From Chenggangzhangella methanolivorans (GTDB taxonomy: Bacteria > Pseudomonadota > Alphaproteobacteria > Rhizobiales > Methylopilaceae), in contig NZ_CP081869.1 of NCBI RefSeq assembly GCF_019797865.1, positions 3,001,501 through 3,065,500 on the forward strand: a stretch of 64,000 nucleotides of DNA, given 5' to 3'. The notes beneath the pieces are model-generated. The model saw nothing but the letters and a program-made list of their open reading frames with translations. It ran no database searches and was not told the origin of the DNA. This document shows, piece after piece, positions 19,201 through 26,901 of this stretch (its first letter is position 1; the number at the start of each line of letters is the position of its first letter). Both the position numbers and the translations under genes were made by a program.

Positions 19201-19663
19201 GCAAAAGCTGCTCGACGAGCGGGCGCATGGTGGCTGCGCCGAGCGCGAGCGTCTCGTAGCGTCCGCGCAAGTTTAGAAGGCGGTCGGTGAACACGTGACC
19301 GCGGTCGAGATCGGCGGCGAGCTGGATCTCGTCGATCGCGACGAAATCGACGTCGAGGTCGCGTGGCATCGCTTCGACGGTCGCGACCCAGAAGCGCGCG
19401 CCCTGCGGCTTGATCTTCTCCTCGCCGGTGACGAGCGCGACCTTCTCGGCCCCGACCTTCTCGACCAGCCGACCATAGACCTCGCGCGCCAGCAGGCGCA
19501 GCGGCAGGCCGATGAGGCCAGAGCCGTGCGCCGCCATGCGCTCGATGGCGAGATGGGTCTTGCCGGTGTTGGTGGGGCCGAGAACCGCCGTCACGCCCCG
19601 GCCGCGCATGGGGGCGAGAATTTCGGAGGCGGGGGCCGGCGCAAGCTCGGCGACGTCGGTCAT
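16196..19663 (-). CDS. SUV3-like RNA helicase with long disordered C-terminus
   Basis: This 1155-residue superfamily 2 helicase is related to mitochondrial SUV3. Walker A is GPTNTGKTHLA and motif II is DEIQ. ATDAIGMGLNLDVDHVAF (motif V) and QIAGRAGRH (motif VI) follow. About residues 60-820 are folded. The last 330 residues are an Ala/Glu-rich acidic segment, then a short motif FIEVWRPGGFGRRE, then an Arg/Gly/Pro-rich segment, then a terminal helix DPDSPFAKLAALKAQLE. The helicase probably unwinds structured RNA, perhaps with a nuclease partner; no partner gene is nearby. ATG 19663 precedes the conserved start. Confidence 0.9.
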   Translation of the reverse strand: MTDVAELAPAPASEILAPMRGRGVTAVLGPTNTGKTHLAIERMAAHGSGLIGLPLRLLAREVYGRLVEKVGAEKVALVTGEEKIKPQGARFWVATVEAMPRDLDVDFVAIDEIQLAADLDRGHVFTDRLLNLRGRYETLALGAATMRPLVEQLLPGANVVTRPRLSNLVFAGEKKLSRLPRRTAIVAFSSEEVYAIAELIRRQRGGAAVVLGALSPRTRNAQVAMYQAGDVDYLIATDAIGMGLNLDVDHVAFAGDRKFDGHQFRRLNPSEMAQIAGRAGRHLRDGSFGTTGRCPPFEPELVERLEGHKFESVRVAQWRNRALDFSSVERLIDSLSRPPAEAGLTRAPDADDLKALMSLARQPEIRDAARGARAVSLLWDVCLVPDYRKIAPTQHTELLADLYGFLVRLGKVPTDWFARQVAVTDRTDGDIDTLSARIAHVRTWTFVANRPDWLDNPEHWQGVTRAVEDRLSDALHDRLAQRFVDRRTSVLMRRLRENERMEAEIDKDGGVKVEGHHVGRLAGFQFAPEISGDGPDGKALRAAAAKALSGEIETRANRFANSSDGDIVLAADGAVRWQGELVGRIAKGDKTLAPKIRVFADDQLTGTAREQVDKRLDQWLRAHVTKLLGPLAALETAEDVTGVARGVAYQLVEELGVLDRARVAEEVKGLDQTARAALRKHGVRFGAHHIYLPLLMKPAPRALAAQLWALTHDLDTDSNVGDVAHLAAAGRTSMPADPQIDKGVYRALGYRVCGARAIRVDILERLADLIRPAIAWKPGQPGTPPPGATDGYGFTVTVAMTSLAGCSGEDFAAILRALGYRMERKPKPAAPEPAAAAAPAAESTAEAAAGEIAETVETSVPDSGTIDASSEAVDAAPAEEPAAEAVESETASAEEPAAESAPVADAPVFDAAEDAPALLDPAASDDIAIETAAEAVEEAAPGAEPTAEAAEAVAEASVEAAEEAAPDATATPAADAAAVEPEFIEVWRPGGFGRREQRPGRDNRRGPGRPGEPRPEGEARPGGRPGGDRRHSGPRAGGDRGPRQGEQRTGDQKAGEQRSGEPRQGDQRGERKFGGRPGGTGRPGGEGRPGGGDRRGPRPERGDRGKRGFDGPMQAGPKRPERALDPDSPFAKLAALKAQLEGKGPGKGKGPDGDA

Positions 19664-19886
19664 GCACCGTTCCTTAACCGGCGGTCCGGCGCGAGGCGAT
19701 GCGACATAAGCCGCGATTTCGCGAACGGCCGCGGAACGAACACGGGGCGAATCGACGACCCGGGGTCGATTCCTGATTCGTTCCAAGGGTTTAGCCGAAA
19801 CGCTTCGTTAAGGGTCTCCGACGTGGCGGCGGACCTCGCTCGTGCGCCCAGCCGGGGCCGGAACGCCTCGACTAGCATTCCTGACG

Positions 19887-20219
19887 CTAGCGCTGCATGC
19901 TCTCGCAGACGAAGGCGTCCCGATGCGGCTCGCATCGGTATCCGCAATGGTAGGAGCCGTCGCCGCTCCAGCCGCGCTCGGCGAGCTTGGCGACCGCCGC
20001 GGCGCGGCAGTCTTCGAGCGATCGGAACAGTCCCACGGATTCCGGCTGTCCGGCCACGTCCTTGCGCGGCGCGACGACGAGCGCCGTCCACGGGCTGGCC
20101 TCGCCGCAGGCCGCGAGCGCCGCGCAGGCGAGGAGCGCCAGCGCCTGCCAGACGCTCGGGGTCATCGCCCATTTGCGGATCCGGCGGGTCTTCGTCTGAT
20201 CAGCCCCGCCGCCCGTCAT
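19887..20219 (-). CDS. Small putative lipoprotein
   Basis: About 110 residues from ATG 20219, or 92 from ATG 20165. The segment VWQALALLACAALAACGEAS is a signal peptide with a lipobox-like LAAC. The mature part has conserved-looking cysteines (LEDCRAAAVAKLAERGW, YHCGYRCEPHRDAFVCESM) that may form disulfides in the periplasm. The start at 20219 lies three bases after the stop of the DUF3108 gene, so the two are probably co-transcribed. Function unknown. Confidence 0.65.
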   Translation of the reverse strand: MTGGGADQTKTRRIRKWAMTPSVWQALALLACAALAACGEASPWTALVVAPRKDVAGQPESVGLFRSLEDCRAAAVAKLAERGWSGDGSYHCGYRCEPHRDAFVCESMQR

Positions 20220-20221
20220 CT

Positions 20222-21133
20222 CTAGAGATCGACGCCCTTGCCGCCGCCGGCCTTGCCTTGTCCGACCTTGCCCTCGTCGACCACGAAGGAGGTCGCGGTG
20301 ATCACCGCGAGCCCGTATTGGGTGCGGACGGAGATCTTCCAGGGCATCAGCGCGCGCGTGCCGGCCACGGGCGCCATCCAGACCTCCATCTCCTTGTTGT
20401 TCTCCATGAACTTCACGTTGTCCTTGTCGGGACGGTGGCCGGCGATCGCCTTGTAGCTCGCGCGGCAGACCACGAGCTTGCCCTCGTAGTTGCCCTTGGC
20501 GTTGGGGTCGGCGTTTTCGGAGGTGTCGGGCTTGGCCGTCTCCATCCGGTCGTAGCGCAGCGCGACGTCGTAGCGCTGGCGGCCGTCGAACACCGGCAGC
20601 GTGCGGTCGCACGCCTTCTCCGAGAGCGGGTCTCCGCCGCCCGACACCGGCATCATGACGGCGCTCAGCGGATCCACGATGTTGCGCTTGTCGGCCTCCG
20701 TCACCGGAATGACGTTGCTGTTCGGCTTCGGCGGCGGCTCGACCGAGAGCTGGCGCACCGAGCCGCCGGCGAGGGCGAAGCGGATGACCTGGCCCTTGTC
20801 CTTGGCGCGGGTGTTGATGGCGTAGGCGGCCGGAACGACCCGCGCCTCGCCGTAGGAGCCGCGAGAGGTCGCCGCCGCCTTGCCGCCGGTGATGAACTTG
20901 ACGAGCCCGCTCATGCGCACGCTGAGATTGATGTCGTAGGTCGACGTGCCGATGCCGGTCTGCATCGTGGCGGTTCCGATGTCGAACCCCGCGACCGAGA
21001 CGGCGTAGCGGGCGCGCACGCGGGTTTCGGCCGCGGCGGGGAGGGCGAAAGCGGGGCCGAGCGCCGCCATGAAAGCGAGCGTCGCGGCGACGCGCCGATG
21101 GCGGGGCCTTGCGGCCGGGAAAGCGAACTGCAT
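20222..21133 (-). CDS. Periplasmic DUF3108 domain protein
   Basis: 303 residues from ATG 21133. A basic N-terminus and hydrophobic stretch (VAATLAFMAALGPAFALPAAA) form a signal peptide. The mature domain TRVRARYAVSVAGFDIGTAT through SGLVKFITGGKAAATSRG and MPWKISVRTQYGLAVITAT is the DUF3108 type. Such proteins lie divergently from rpmB in many Hyphomicrobiales. No catalytic role is known to me. Two in-frame upstream ATGs (21214, 21280) would bury the signal peptide and are not preferred. Confidence 0.75.
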   Translation of the reverse strand: MQFAFPAARPRHRRVAATLAFMAALGPAFALPAAAETRVRARYAVSVAGFDIGTATMQTGIGTSTYDINLSVRMSGLVKFITGGKAAATSRGSYGEARVVPAAYAINTRAKDKGQVIRFALAGGSVRQLSVEPPPKPNSNVIPVTEADKRNIVDPLSAVMMPVSGGGDPLSEKACDRTLPVFDGRQRYDVALRYDRMETAKPDTSENADPNAKGNYEGKLVVCRASYKAIAGHRPDKDNVKFMENNKEMEVWMAPVAGTRALMPWKISVRTQYGLAVITATSFVVDEGKVGQGKAGGGKGVDL

Positions 21134-21422
21134 GGTGCTCTTCGACTGACGATGCGGCGCCAGGATCGGCCGGCCGCTGATCTTTGACGGCAGCGTACCG
21201 CTGATTCGGTCCATTGTGAGGCTCTCCCAAGGCGCGCGGAAGCCGCCGCGAACAGCAGTTTCGGCGGCCGGCGTCCGCAAGCTTCCTTGACCGCGCGGCC
21301 GCGCTCATCTATAGCGCCGCCTTCTCATTCACCGTCCGCGGGCGCGCGCCCGTCCGGTTCCGGCCGGAACGGACGCCAGACGCCGTCTTCGGACGGCGAA
21401 ACGACTTTCAGGAGTACGCCCC

Positions 21423-21734
21423 ATGTCGCGGCGTTGCGAATTGACCGGCAAGGCCGTCCTCGTCGGCCACAAGGTCAGCCATTCGAACCACAAGACCAAG
21501 CGGACCTTCCGCCCGAACCTCGTGCGGGTCTCGCTGATCTCCGAAGCGCTCGGCCAGTCGGTGCGCCTGCGCGTGTCGGCCAACGCCCTGCGTTCGGTCG
21601 AGCATCGCGGCGGCCTCGACGCCTTCCTTACGAAGGCCTCCGAGACCGACCTCAGCCAGGGCGCGCGCGAGCTGAAGCGCAAGATCGCCAAGGCTGGCGC
21701 CGAGACCGGCTCCGAGCAGCAGGCGGCGTCCTGA
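21423..21734 (+). CDS. rpmB: 50S ribosomal protein L28
   Basis: This 103-residue protein has the signature [20 protein letters not shown], then [13 protein letters not shown] and [20 protein letters not shown]. It is the long alphaproteobacterial form with a C-terminal extension ([14 protein letters not shown]). It is divergent from the DUF3108 gene and followed at once by a YhhQ-like transporter. Confidence 0.96.
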   Translation: MSRRCELTGKAVLVGHKVSHSNHKTKRTFRPNLVRVSLISEALGQSVRLRVSANALRSVEHRGGLDAFLTKASETDLSQGARELKRKIAKAGAETGSEQQAAS

Positions 21735-22367
21735 TCGACGCCGACGCGGATCGCGGGGCCGCGCCCCCGGCCGCATCGCTCAAGGATCTGATCCTGCCCG
21801 TCGCCGCGATGACCCTGTTCGTCGCGGCGTCGAACGTTCTTGTCCAGCATCCCGTGACCATTTCGGGCCTCGAGGACAAGCTGACCTGGGGCGCGTTCGC
21901 CTATCCGGTCGCGTTCCTGGTCACCGATCTCACCAATCGCCGCTTCGGGCCTGCGGCCGCGCGTCGCGCGGTCTATGCGGGCTTCGCGATCGCGGTCGTC
22001 CTCTCGCTGATGCTCGCGACCCCGCGCATCGCGCTCGCGTCCGGAACCGCCTTCCTGCTCGGGCAACTGCTCGACGTCTCGGTGTTCGCGAAGCTGCGCC
22101 GCGGAACGTGTGTGGCGCGCGCCGTTGGTCGCGAGCCTGCTCGGTTCCCTGCTCGACACGTTCCTGTTCTTTTCTCTGGCTTTCTGGGGCGATCCGGCGA
22201 TGTCGGGCGCCACGCCTCTGCTTGGCCTCGCGGTCGTTCCGCTGTGGCTGAGCCTCGCGGTGTTCGACTTCGTCGTGAAGGCTGTCGGCGCCGGGCTTCT
22301 GCTTGCGCCCTACGGCGCGCTGATGGGCGTCGTGCGCCCGTTCGAGCGGGTCTCCACGGCCCGCTGA
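21731..22367 (+). CDS. Queuosine-precursor transporter (YhhQ/VUT family); one frameshift
   Basis: The membrane protein shows [20 protein letters not shown], the family motif [18 protein letters not shown], then [20 protein letters not shown] and, after the frame break, [18 protein letters not shown]. The break is near 22110, where ACGTGTGTGG should probably read ACGTGGTGG. The family takes up 7-cyano-7-deazaguanine-type precursors for tRNA queuosine. The start is uncertain: the frame opens directly at the rpmB stop without ATG/GTG/TTG, and the first in-frame ATG (21809) lies inside the first membrane helix, so a further error near the start is possible. Confidence 0.75.
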
Positions 22368-22569
22368 CGCCGCCCGTCCTGCGCCGCTGAGCACGCTCTC
22401 AGCCTGGACCTATCCAAAAGTATCGGTCGAAACTCGCGCGCCAAAAGGCTCATGGTGCGCCAGACGCCGACTGCGCGCCGAACGTCCTTGCAAGATCAGT
22501 TAGATAGACGCGTTCTATCAAGCGATTATAGACAAGTAGGCGATCAGATCGGGCGGGAGAACAACCGGC
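22368..22569. promoter_or_regulatory. AT-rich promoter region of the serine-cycle operon
   Basis: About 200 bases without a gene between the YhhQ-like gene and the palindrome ahead of sga. The stretch 22490-22540 is unusually AT-rich for this genome (GTTAGATAGACGCG, GCGATTATAGACAAG) and is the most likely promoter area. In Methylobacterium extorquens the serine-cycle promoter is controlled by the LysR-type regulator QscR. No site can be assigned here by eye. Confidence 0.4.
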
Positions 22570-22609
22570 CTGAAACCTTGAGACAGAATGTCTGAAGGTT
22601 TCAGTTTTT
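22570..22609 (+). terminator. Large palindrome with T tract in the sga leader (terminator or attenuator)
   Basis: CTGAAACCTT-g-AGACA-GAA-TGTCT-g-AAGGTTTCAG is a 35-base near-perfect palindrome followed by TTTTT. By form it is an intrinsic terminator. It ends 83 bases before the sga ATG and 200 bases after the previous gene, so it could end the YhhQ transcript, act as an attenuator in the sga leader, or be an operator in DNA. It is AT-rich, unlike the GC-rich terminators elsewhere in the window. Confidence 0.7.
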
Positions 22610-22692
22610 CAAAATCCGTGACTAGCTGTCGCATAGTCAAACTTAACGCACCGGCTATCTTGCCGGCCAAGAAGGCTCCAAAGGAGGAAACC

Positions 22693-23902
22693 ATGGCGAG
22701 ACGCCCCGGTCGCAATTTTCTCTTCGTCCCCGGTCCGACCAACGTTCCGGAGCGGGTTCTCCGCGCCATGGTGGTCAGCCAGGAGGACCACCGTTCTCCG
22801 ATCTTCCCGGAGCTGACCAAGCCGCTCTACGAGGGCCTGAAGAAGGTCTTCAAGACCAAGGACGGCCAGGTCTTCATCTTCCCGTCCTCCGGCACCGGCG
22901 GCTGGGAAGCGGCGCTCACCAACACGCTCGCCCCCGGCGACCGCGTGCTGACCGCGCGCTTCGGCCAGTTCTCCCACCTCTGGACCGACATGGCCCAGCG
23001 CCTCGGCCTCGACGTCGTCGTCCAGGAAGAGGAATGGGGCACGGGCGCCCATGAGGAGAAGATCGAGGAGGCTCTGGTCGCGGACAAGGAGCACCGGATC
23101 AAGGCCGTCATGGTCGTGCACAACGAGACCGCGACGGGCGTCACCTCCAACATCGGCGCGATCCGCAAGGCGATGGACGCCGCCGGCCACCCGGCGCTGC
23201 TGTTCGTGGACTCGGTCTCGGGCCTCGGCTCGATCGACTTCCGCTTCGACGAATGGAAGGTCGACTGCGCGGTGTCGGGCTCCCAGAAGGGCCTGATGCT
23301 CCCGGCCGGCCTCGGCTTCGTCTGCGTCAGCCAGAAGGCGCTGGGCGTGCGCAAGAACGCGGGCCTCAACAAGGTCTATTTCGACTTCCAGGACCACATC
23401 AACACCAACCCCTCGGGCTACTTCCCTTACACGCCCGCCACGCCCCTGCTGCACGGCCTGCGCGAGGCGCTTCAGTGCATCGAGGACGAGGGTCTGGAGA
23501 ACATCTTCCACCGCCACCACGTGCTCGCCTCGGCGACCCGCGCGGCCGTCGACGCCTGGGGCCTCAAGCTCTGCGCGAAGTCGCCCCGTTGGCACTCCGA
23601 CACGGTGTCGGCGATCCTGGCTCCGGAAGGGATCGACGCCGCCAAGATCATCAGCCACGCGTACAACCGCTATAACCTCGCGCTCGGCGCGGGCCTCTCG
23701 AAGGTCGCCGGCAAGGTGTTCCGCATCGGCCATATCGGCGACCTGAACGAGCTTATGCTGCTCGGCGCGCTCTCGGGCGCCGAGATGTCGATGCTCGACA
23801 ACGGCGTGAAGATCCAAGCGGGGCTCGGGCGTCGGCGCCGCGCAGGAATATCTGCGCGACAACCCGCTCGCCAAGGCTGAGCCGGCCCCCAAGGCGGCCT
23901 GA
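22693..23902 (+). CDS. sgaA: Serine-glyoxylate aminotransferase; frameshift near the 3' end
   Basis: This PLP enzyme of the serine cycle turns serine plus glyoxylate into hydroxypyruvate plus glycine. About 402 residues after correction. It begins RRPGRNFLFVPGPTNVPERV. FIFPSSGTGGWEAALTNTL and VDSVSGLGSIDFRFDEWKVD are class V aminotransferase elements, and SGSQKGLMLPAGLGF holds the PLP lysine. The frame breaks at a G4 run (23820-23823); dropping one G restores GSGVGAAQEYLRDNPLAKA and a stop at 23902. A full AAGGAGG site lies 5 bases before ATG 22693. It is the first gene of the serine-cycle block. Confidence 0.95.
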
Positions 23903-23918
23903 TCGCGCGAAAGTTCAG

Positions 23919-23950
23919 CAGCCCGTGGCACGCCAGTGTGCCACGGGCTG
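23919..23950 (+). repeat. Thirteen-pair hairpin between sgaA and hprA
   Basis: CAGCCCGTGGCAC-GCCAGT-GTGCCACGGGCTG, perfect arms and a six-base loop, no T tract. It starts 16 bases after the corrected sgaA stop. A structure of this kind can protect the 3' end of the upstream message or reduce read-through. Confidence 0.75.
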
Positions 23951-24024
23951 CGCGCGCGCCATAATGTCCGCCATCACGACCTGGCCGCGGGAGCCAACCC
24001 GCGGCCCAACACCGGGGAAACGCC

Positions 24025-24966
24025 GTGAGCCGCAAGATCGTCTTTCTCGACCGCGAGAGCGTCGACGCCAACGTCCGCCGTCCGAATTTCGAGCACGACT
24101 ACGTCGAATATGACTCGACCTGGACGTCAGAGGACATTGTGGAGCGTCTCAAGGACGCCGACATCGCGCTGATCAACAAGGTGCCGATGCGCGCCGAGAC
24201 GCTGAAGCAGCTTCCGAAGCTCAAGCTGATCGCGGTCGCGGCGACCGGCACCGACATCGTCGACAAGAAGCAGGCCAAGGAGCAGGGGATCACGATCTCC
24301 AACATCCGCGGCTACGCCTTCAACACCGTGCCGGAGCACGTCATCGGCCTGCTGTTCTCGCTGCGCCGCGCGATCGTGCCCTACGCCAACTCGGTGAAGC
24401 GCGGCGATTGGAACAAGTCCTCGCAGTTCTGCTACTTCGACTATCCGATCTACGACATCGCCGGCTCGACGCTCGGCATCGTGGGCTACGGCGCGCTCGG
24501 CAAGTCGATCGGCAAGCGCGCGGAAGCGCTCGGCATGAAGATCCTGCCCTATGACGTCTTCCCGCAGGAGGGGCTGGTCGATTTCGAGACCGTGCTGACC
24601 CAGTCGGACGCCATCACCATCCATGTGCCGCTGACGCCCGACACCAAGAACATGTTCGGGGCCGAGCAGTTCAAGAAGATGAAGAAGCATGCGCTTCTCA
24701 TCAACACGGCGCGCGGCGGCCTCGTCGACGAGGCGGCGCTGCTCGAGGCGCTGAAGAGCGGCGAGATCGGCGGCGCAGGCTTCGACGTCGTGGCGCAGGA
24801 GCCTCCGAAGGACGGCAACATCCTGTGCGACGCCGACCTGCCGAACCTGATCGTGACGCCGCATGTCGCCTGGGCCTCCAAGGAGGCGATGCAGATCCTC
24901 GCCGACCAGCTCATCGACAACGTCGAGAACTTCGTGGCGGGCAAGCCGTCCAACGTCGTCGAATGA
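24025..24966 (+). CDS. hprA: Hydroxypyruvate reductase (NADH)
   Basis: This 313-residue D-2-hydroxyacid dehydrogenase reduces hydroxypyruvate to glycerate in the serine cycle. The NAD loop is GSTLGIVGYGALGKSIG. The catalytic Arg is in INTARGGLVDEAAL, Glu in FDVVAQEPP and His in VTPHVAWAS. NTVPEHVIGLLFSLRRAIVP is characteristic of the methylotroph enzyme. The start is GTG 24025 (SRKIVFLDRESVDANV); no ATG is nearby. Its stop overlaps the ATG of a small downstream frame. Confidence 0.96.
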   Translation: MSRKIVFLDRESVDANVRRPNFEHDYVEYDSTWTSEDIVERLKDADIALINKVPMRAETLKQLPKLKLIAVAATGTDIVDKKQAKEQGITISNIRGYAFNTVPEHVIGLLFSLRRAIVPYANSVKRGDWNKSSQFCYFDYPIYDIAGSTLGIVGYGALGKSIGKRAEALGMKILPYDVFPQEGLVDFETVLTQSDAITIHVPLTPDTKNMFGAEQFKKMKKHALLINTARGGLVDEAALLEALKSGEIGGAGFDVVAQEPPKDGNILCDADLPNLIVTPHVAWASKEAMQILADQLIDNVENFVAGKPSNVVE

Positions 24967-25223
24967 CGGAGGCTGAGCGCGGACGCCGCCGCGAGGCCGA
25001 CCTCGCGGCGCTGAAGAACGCGTTCATCGAGAACGCGGGCCGGGGCGACGACGCCGCGGCCCCGCAGTCCGACGCGGATCGCCCGTATGTCGCGGGCGCG
25101 CTTGCCGCCTCCGCAGCCGCGCAATCCGCCGGCGAGCAGGACGCGAAACGGCCGGCTGACATCCCGCCGGCCGGAGATTTAGGAACACCAGCGGGCTCCG
25201 AAGACGGGCCCCGAGGGCCGTAG
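24963..25223 (+). CDS. Candidate small protein translationally coupled to hprA
   Basis: This 86-codon frame begins inside the hprA stop (ATGA overlap). It reads TEAERGRRREADLAALKNAF, then a low-complexity Ala/Asp/Pro part and GDLGTPAGSEDGPRGP. The first 30 residues look like a charged helix; the rest looks disordered. Codon usage is compatible with coding, but no family is recognised and the end lies in a hairpin (25215-25229) that includes the stop codon. It fills almost the entire hprA-mtdA gap. It may be a real accessory peptide or just open GC-rich sequence. Confidence 0.4.
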   Translation: MTEAERGRRREADLAALKNAFIENAGRGDDAAAPQSDADRPYVAGALAASAAAQSAGEQDAKRPADIPPAGDLGTPAGSEDGPRGP

Positions 25224-25229
25224 CGGCCC
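25215..25229 (+). repeat. Hairpin before mtdA
   Basis: GGGCCG-TAG-CGGCCC, 37 bases before the mtdA ATG; the loop is the stop codon of the small frame. It is part of the series of intercistronic stems in the serine-cycle block. Confidence 0.5.
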
Positions 25230-25265
25230 GCACAAGCGAGGCCGCAAGGGCCCCAAGGACAGGCG

Positions 25266-26132
25266 ATGACCAAGAAGCTGCTCTTCCAGTTCGACACCGA
25301 CCCGACCCCGAGCGTCTTCGACGTGGTGGTGGGCTATGACGGCGGCGCCGACCACATCACCGGTTACGGCGGCGTGACGCCCGACAACGTCGGCGCCTAT
25401 GTGGACGGCACGATCTACACCCGCGGCGGCAAGGAGAAGCAGTCGACCGCGATCTTCGTCGGCGGCGGCGACATGGCGGCCGGCGAGGCGGTCTACGACG
25501 CCGTCCAGAAGCGCTTCTTCGGCCCGTTCCGCGTCTCCACCATGCTCGACTCCAACGGCTCGAACACGACCGCCGCCGCCGGCGTCGCGCTCGCGGTCAA
25601 AGCCGCCGGCGGCTCGGTTCAGGGCAAGCGCGCCGTGATCCTGGCCGGCACCGGTCCGGTCGGCATGCGCTCCGCCGCGATGCTCGGCAAGGAGGGCGCG
25701 ACCGTCGCTGTCGTGGGCCGCGCTTTGGACAAGGCCCAGAAGGCCGCCGACAACATCGAGAAGCGCTTCGGCGTGAAGGTGGAGGCGATCGAAGCCAAGT
25801 CCGGCGAAGACCGCGCCAAGGCGGTCGCTGGCGCGAACCTCGTGTTCTCGGCCGGCGCCATCGGCCTCGAGCTGCTCGCCGAAGACGTCTGGAAGAACGA
25901 GAAGTCGATCGAGATCCTGGTCGACTACAACGCCCAGCCCCCGCTCGGCATCGGCGGCATCGACGCCATGGACAAGGCCAAGGAGCGCCACGGCAAGCTC
26001 GCGATCGGCGCGCTCGGCCTCGGCGGTCTGAAGCTCAAGCTCCACCGCACGCTGATCGGCAAGCTGTTCGAGGCCGCCGACCAGTCGTTCGACGCCGACG
26101 AGATCTACGCGCTCGCGAAAGAGATGGCGTGA
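25266..26132 (+). CDS. mtdA: Methylene-tetrahydrofolate/methylene-H4MPT dehydrogenase (NADP)
   Basis: This 288-residue methylotroph enzyme oxidises or reduces methylene-H4F with NADP, linking C1 oxidation to the serine cycle. KKLLFQFDTDPTPSVFDVVV at the N-terminus, YDGGADHITGYGGVTPDNVG and the NADP fold VILAGTGPVGMRSAAMLG match MtdA. VDYNAQPPLGIGGIDAMDK is also a family mark. The frame is intact, and its stop overlaps the fch start by one base (TGATG). Marker gene for serine-cycle methylotrophs. Confidence 0.97.
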   Translation: MTKKLLFQFDTDPTPSVFDVVVGYDGGADHITGYGGVTPDNVGAYVDGTIYTRGGKEKQSTAIFVGGGDMAAGEAVYDAVQKRFFGPFRVSTMLDSNGSNTTAAAGVALAVKAAGGSVQGKRAVILAGTGPVGMRSAAMLGKEGATVAVVGRALDKAQKAADNIEKRFGVKVEAIEAKSGEDRAKAVAGANLVFSAGAIGLELLAEDVWKNEKSIEILVDYNAQPPLGIGGIDAMDKAKERHGKLAIGALGLGGLKLKLHRTLIGKLFEAADQSFDADEIYALAKEMA

Positions 26133-26758
26133 TGGCCGAGACGCAAAGCATCGGCGCTTTCCTCGACGACCTCGCCTCCGAGCGCTCGACGCCCGGCGGC
26201 GGGGCGCGGCCGCGATCTCCGGCGCGATGGGCGCCGCGCTCGTCTCGATGGTCTGCAACCTCACCATCGGCAAGCCGAAATATGTCGAGGTCGAAGCCGA
26301 GCTGAAGGAGGTGCTGGCGGAGTCCGAGCGTCTTCGGGCCGAGCTCACCACCGCGATCGGCGACGACGTGAAGGCCTTCGACGCCGTGATGGGGGCCTAT
26401 GGCCTGCCGAAGGGCGAGACCGACGACGAGAAGGCCGCCCGCACCGCCAAGATCCAGGCGGCGCTGAAGGAGGCGACCGACGTGCCGCTCGAATGCGCGC
26501 GGCTTTGCGCCGAGGTCGTCAAACTGTCGAAGGTCGTCGCCCATAAGGGCAATCTCAACGTGGTGTCGGACGCCGGCGTCGCGGTGCAGTCGGCCTATGC
26601 CGGGCTGATGAGCGGCGCTCAACGTGCGCGTCAACGCCAAGTCGATCAAGGACCGCGACTTCGCCGAGGAGCGGCTGGCGGAGCTCGAGGAGCTGCTTTC
26701 CGAGGCGCGGAGCGAGACCAAGCTGATCTATGGCGTGGTCAAGGACAAGCTCGGCTGA
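26132..26758 (+). CDS. fch: Methenyl-tetrahydrofolate cyclohydrolase; two frameshifts
   Basis: Fch interconverts methenyl-H4F and 10-formyl-H4F. The protein reads [20 protein letters not shown], then (after a missing base at about 26196-26215) [39 protein letters not shown], and after a second break near 26611-26620 [19 protein letters not shown], ending at TGA 26758. Corrected length is about 208 residues, normal for the formiminotransferase-cyclodeaminase-like family. The start overlaps the mtdA stop, so translation is coupled. Both breaks are single-base and lie in GC-rich runs. Confidence 0.9.
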
Positions 26759-26768
26759 TCGACTGGAT

Positions 26769-26831
26769 CGATCGTCCGATCAGTCTGATTCATCAGGCGT
26801 TTTACGAAAGTCGGGACTGACCGGACGATCG
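26769..26831 (+). repeat. Inverted repeat with nested hairpin between fch and mtkA
   Basis: Arms CGATCGTCCGATCAGT (26769-26784) and ACTGACCGGACGATCG (26816-26831) match at 15 of 16 positions. The 31-base interior contains a second stem CTGAT-TC-ATCAG. It starts 10 bases after the fch stop and ends 70 bases before mtkA. It could be an RNA processing or attenuation site dividing the operon, or an operator for a promoter of mtkA. Confidence 0.65.
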
Positions 26832-26901
26832 CCGGCGTATAAGAATTGCTTTCGGAGCAAGACAAGAGATTCAGACATACTGAATACCAGAGGAGGCCGA
26901 G

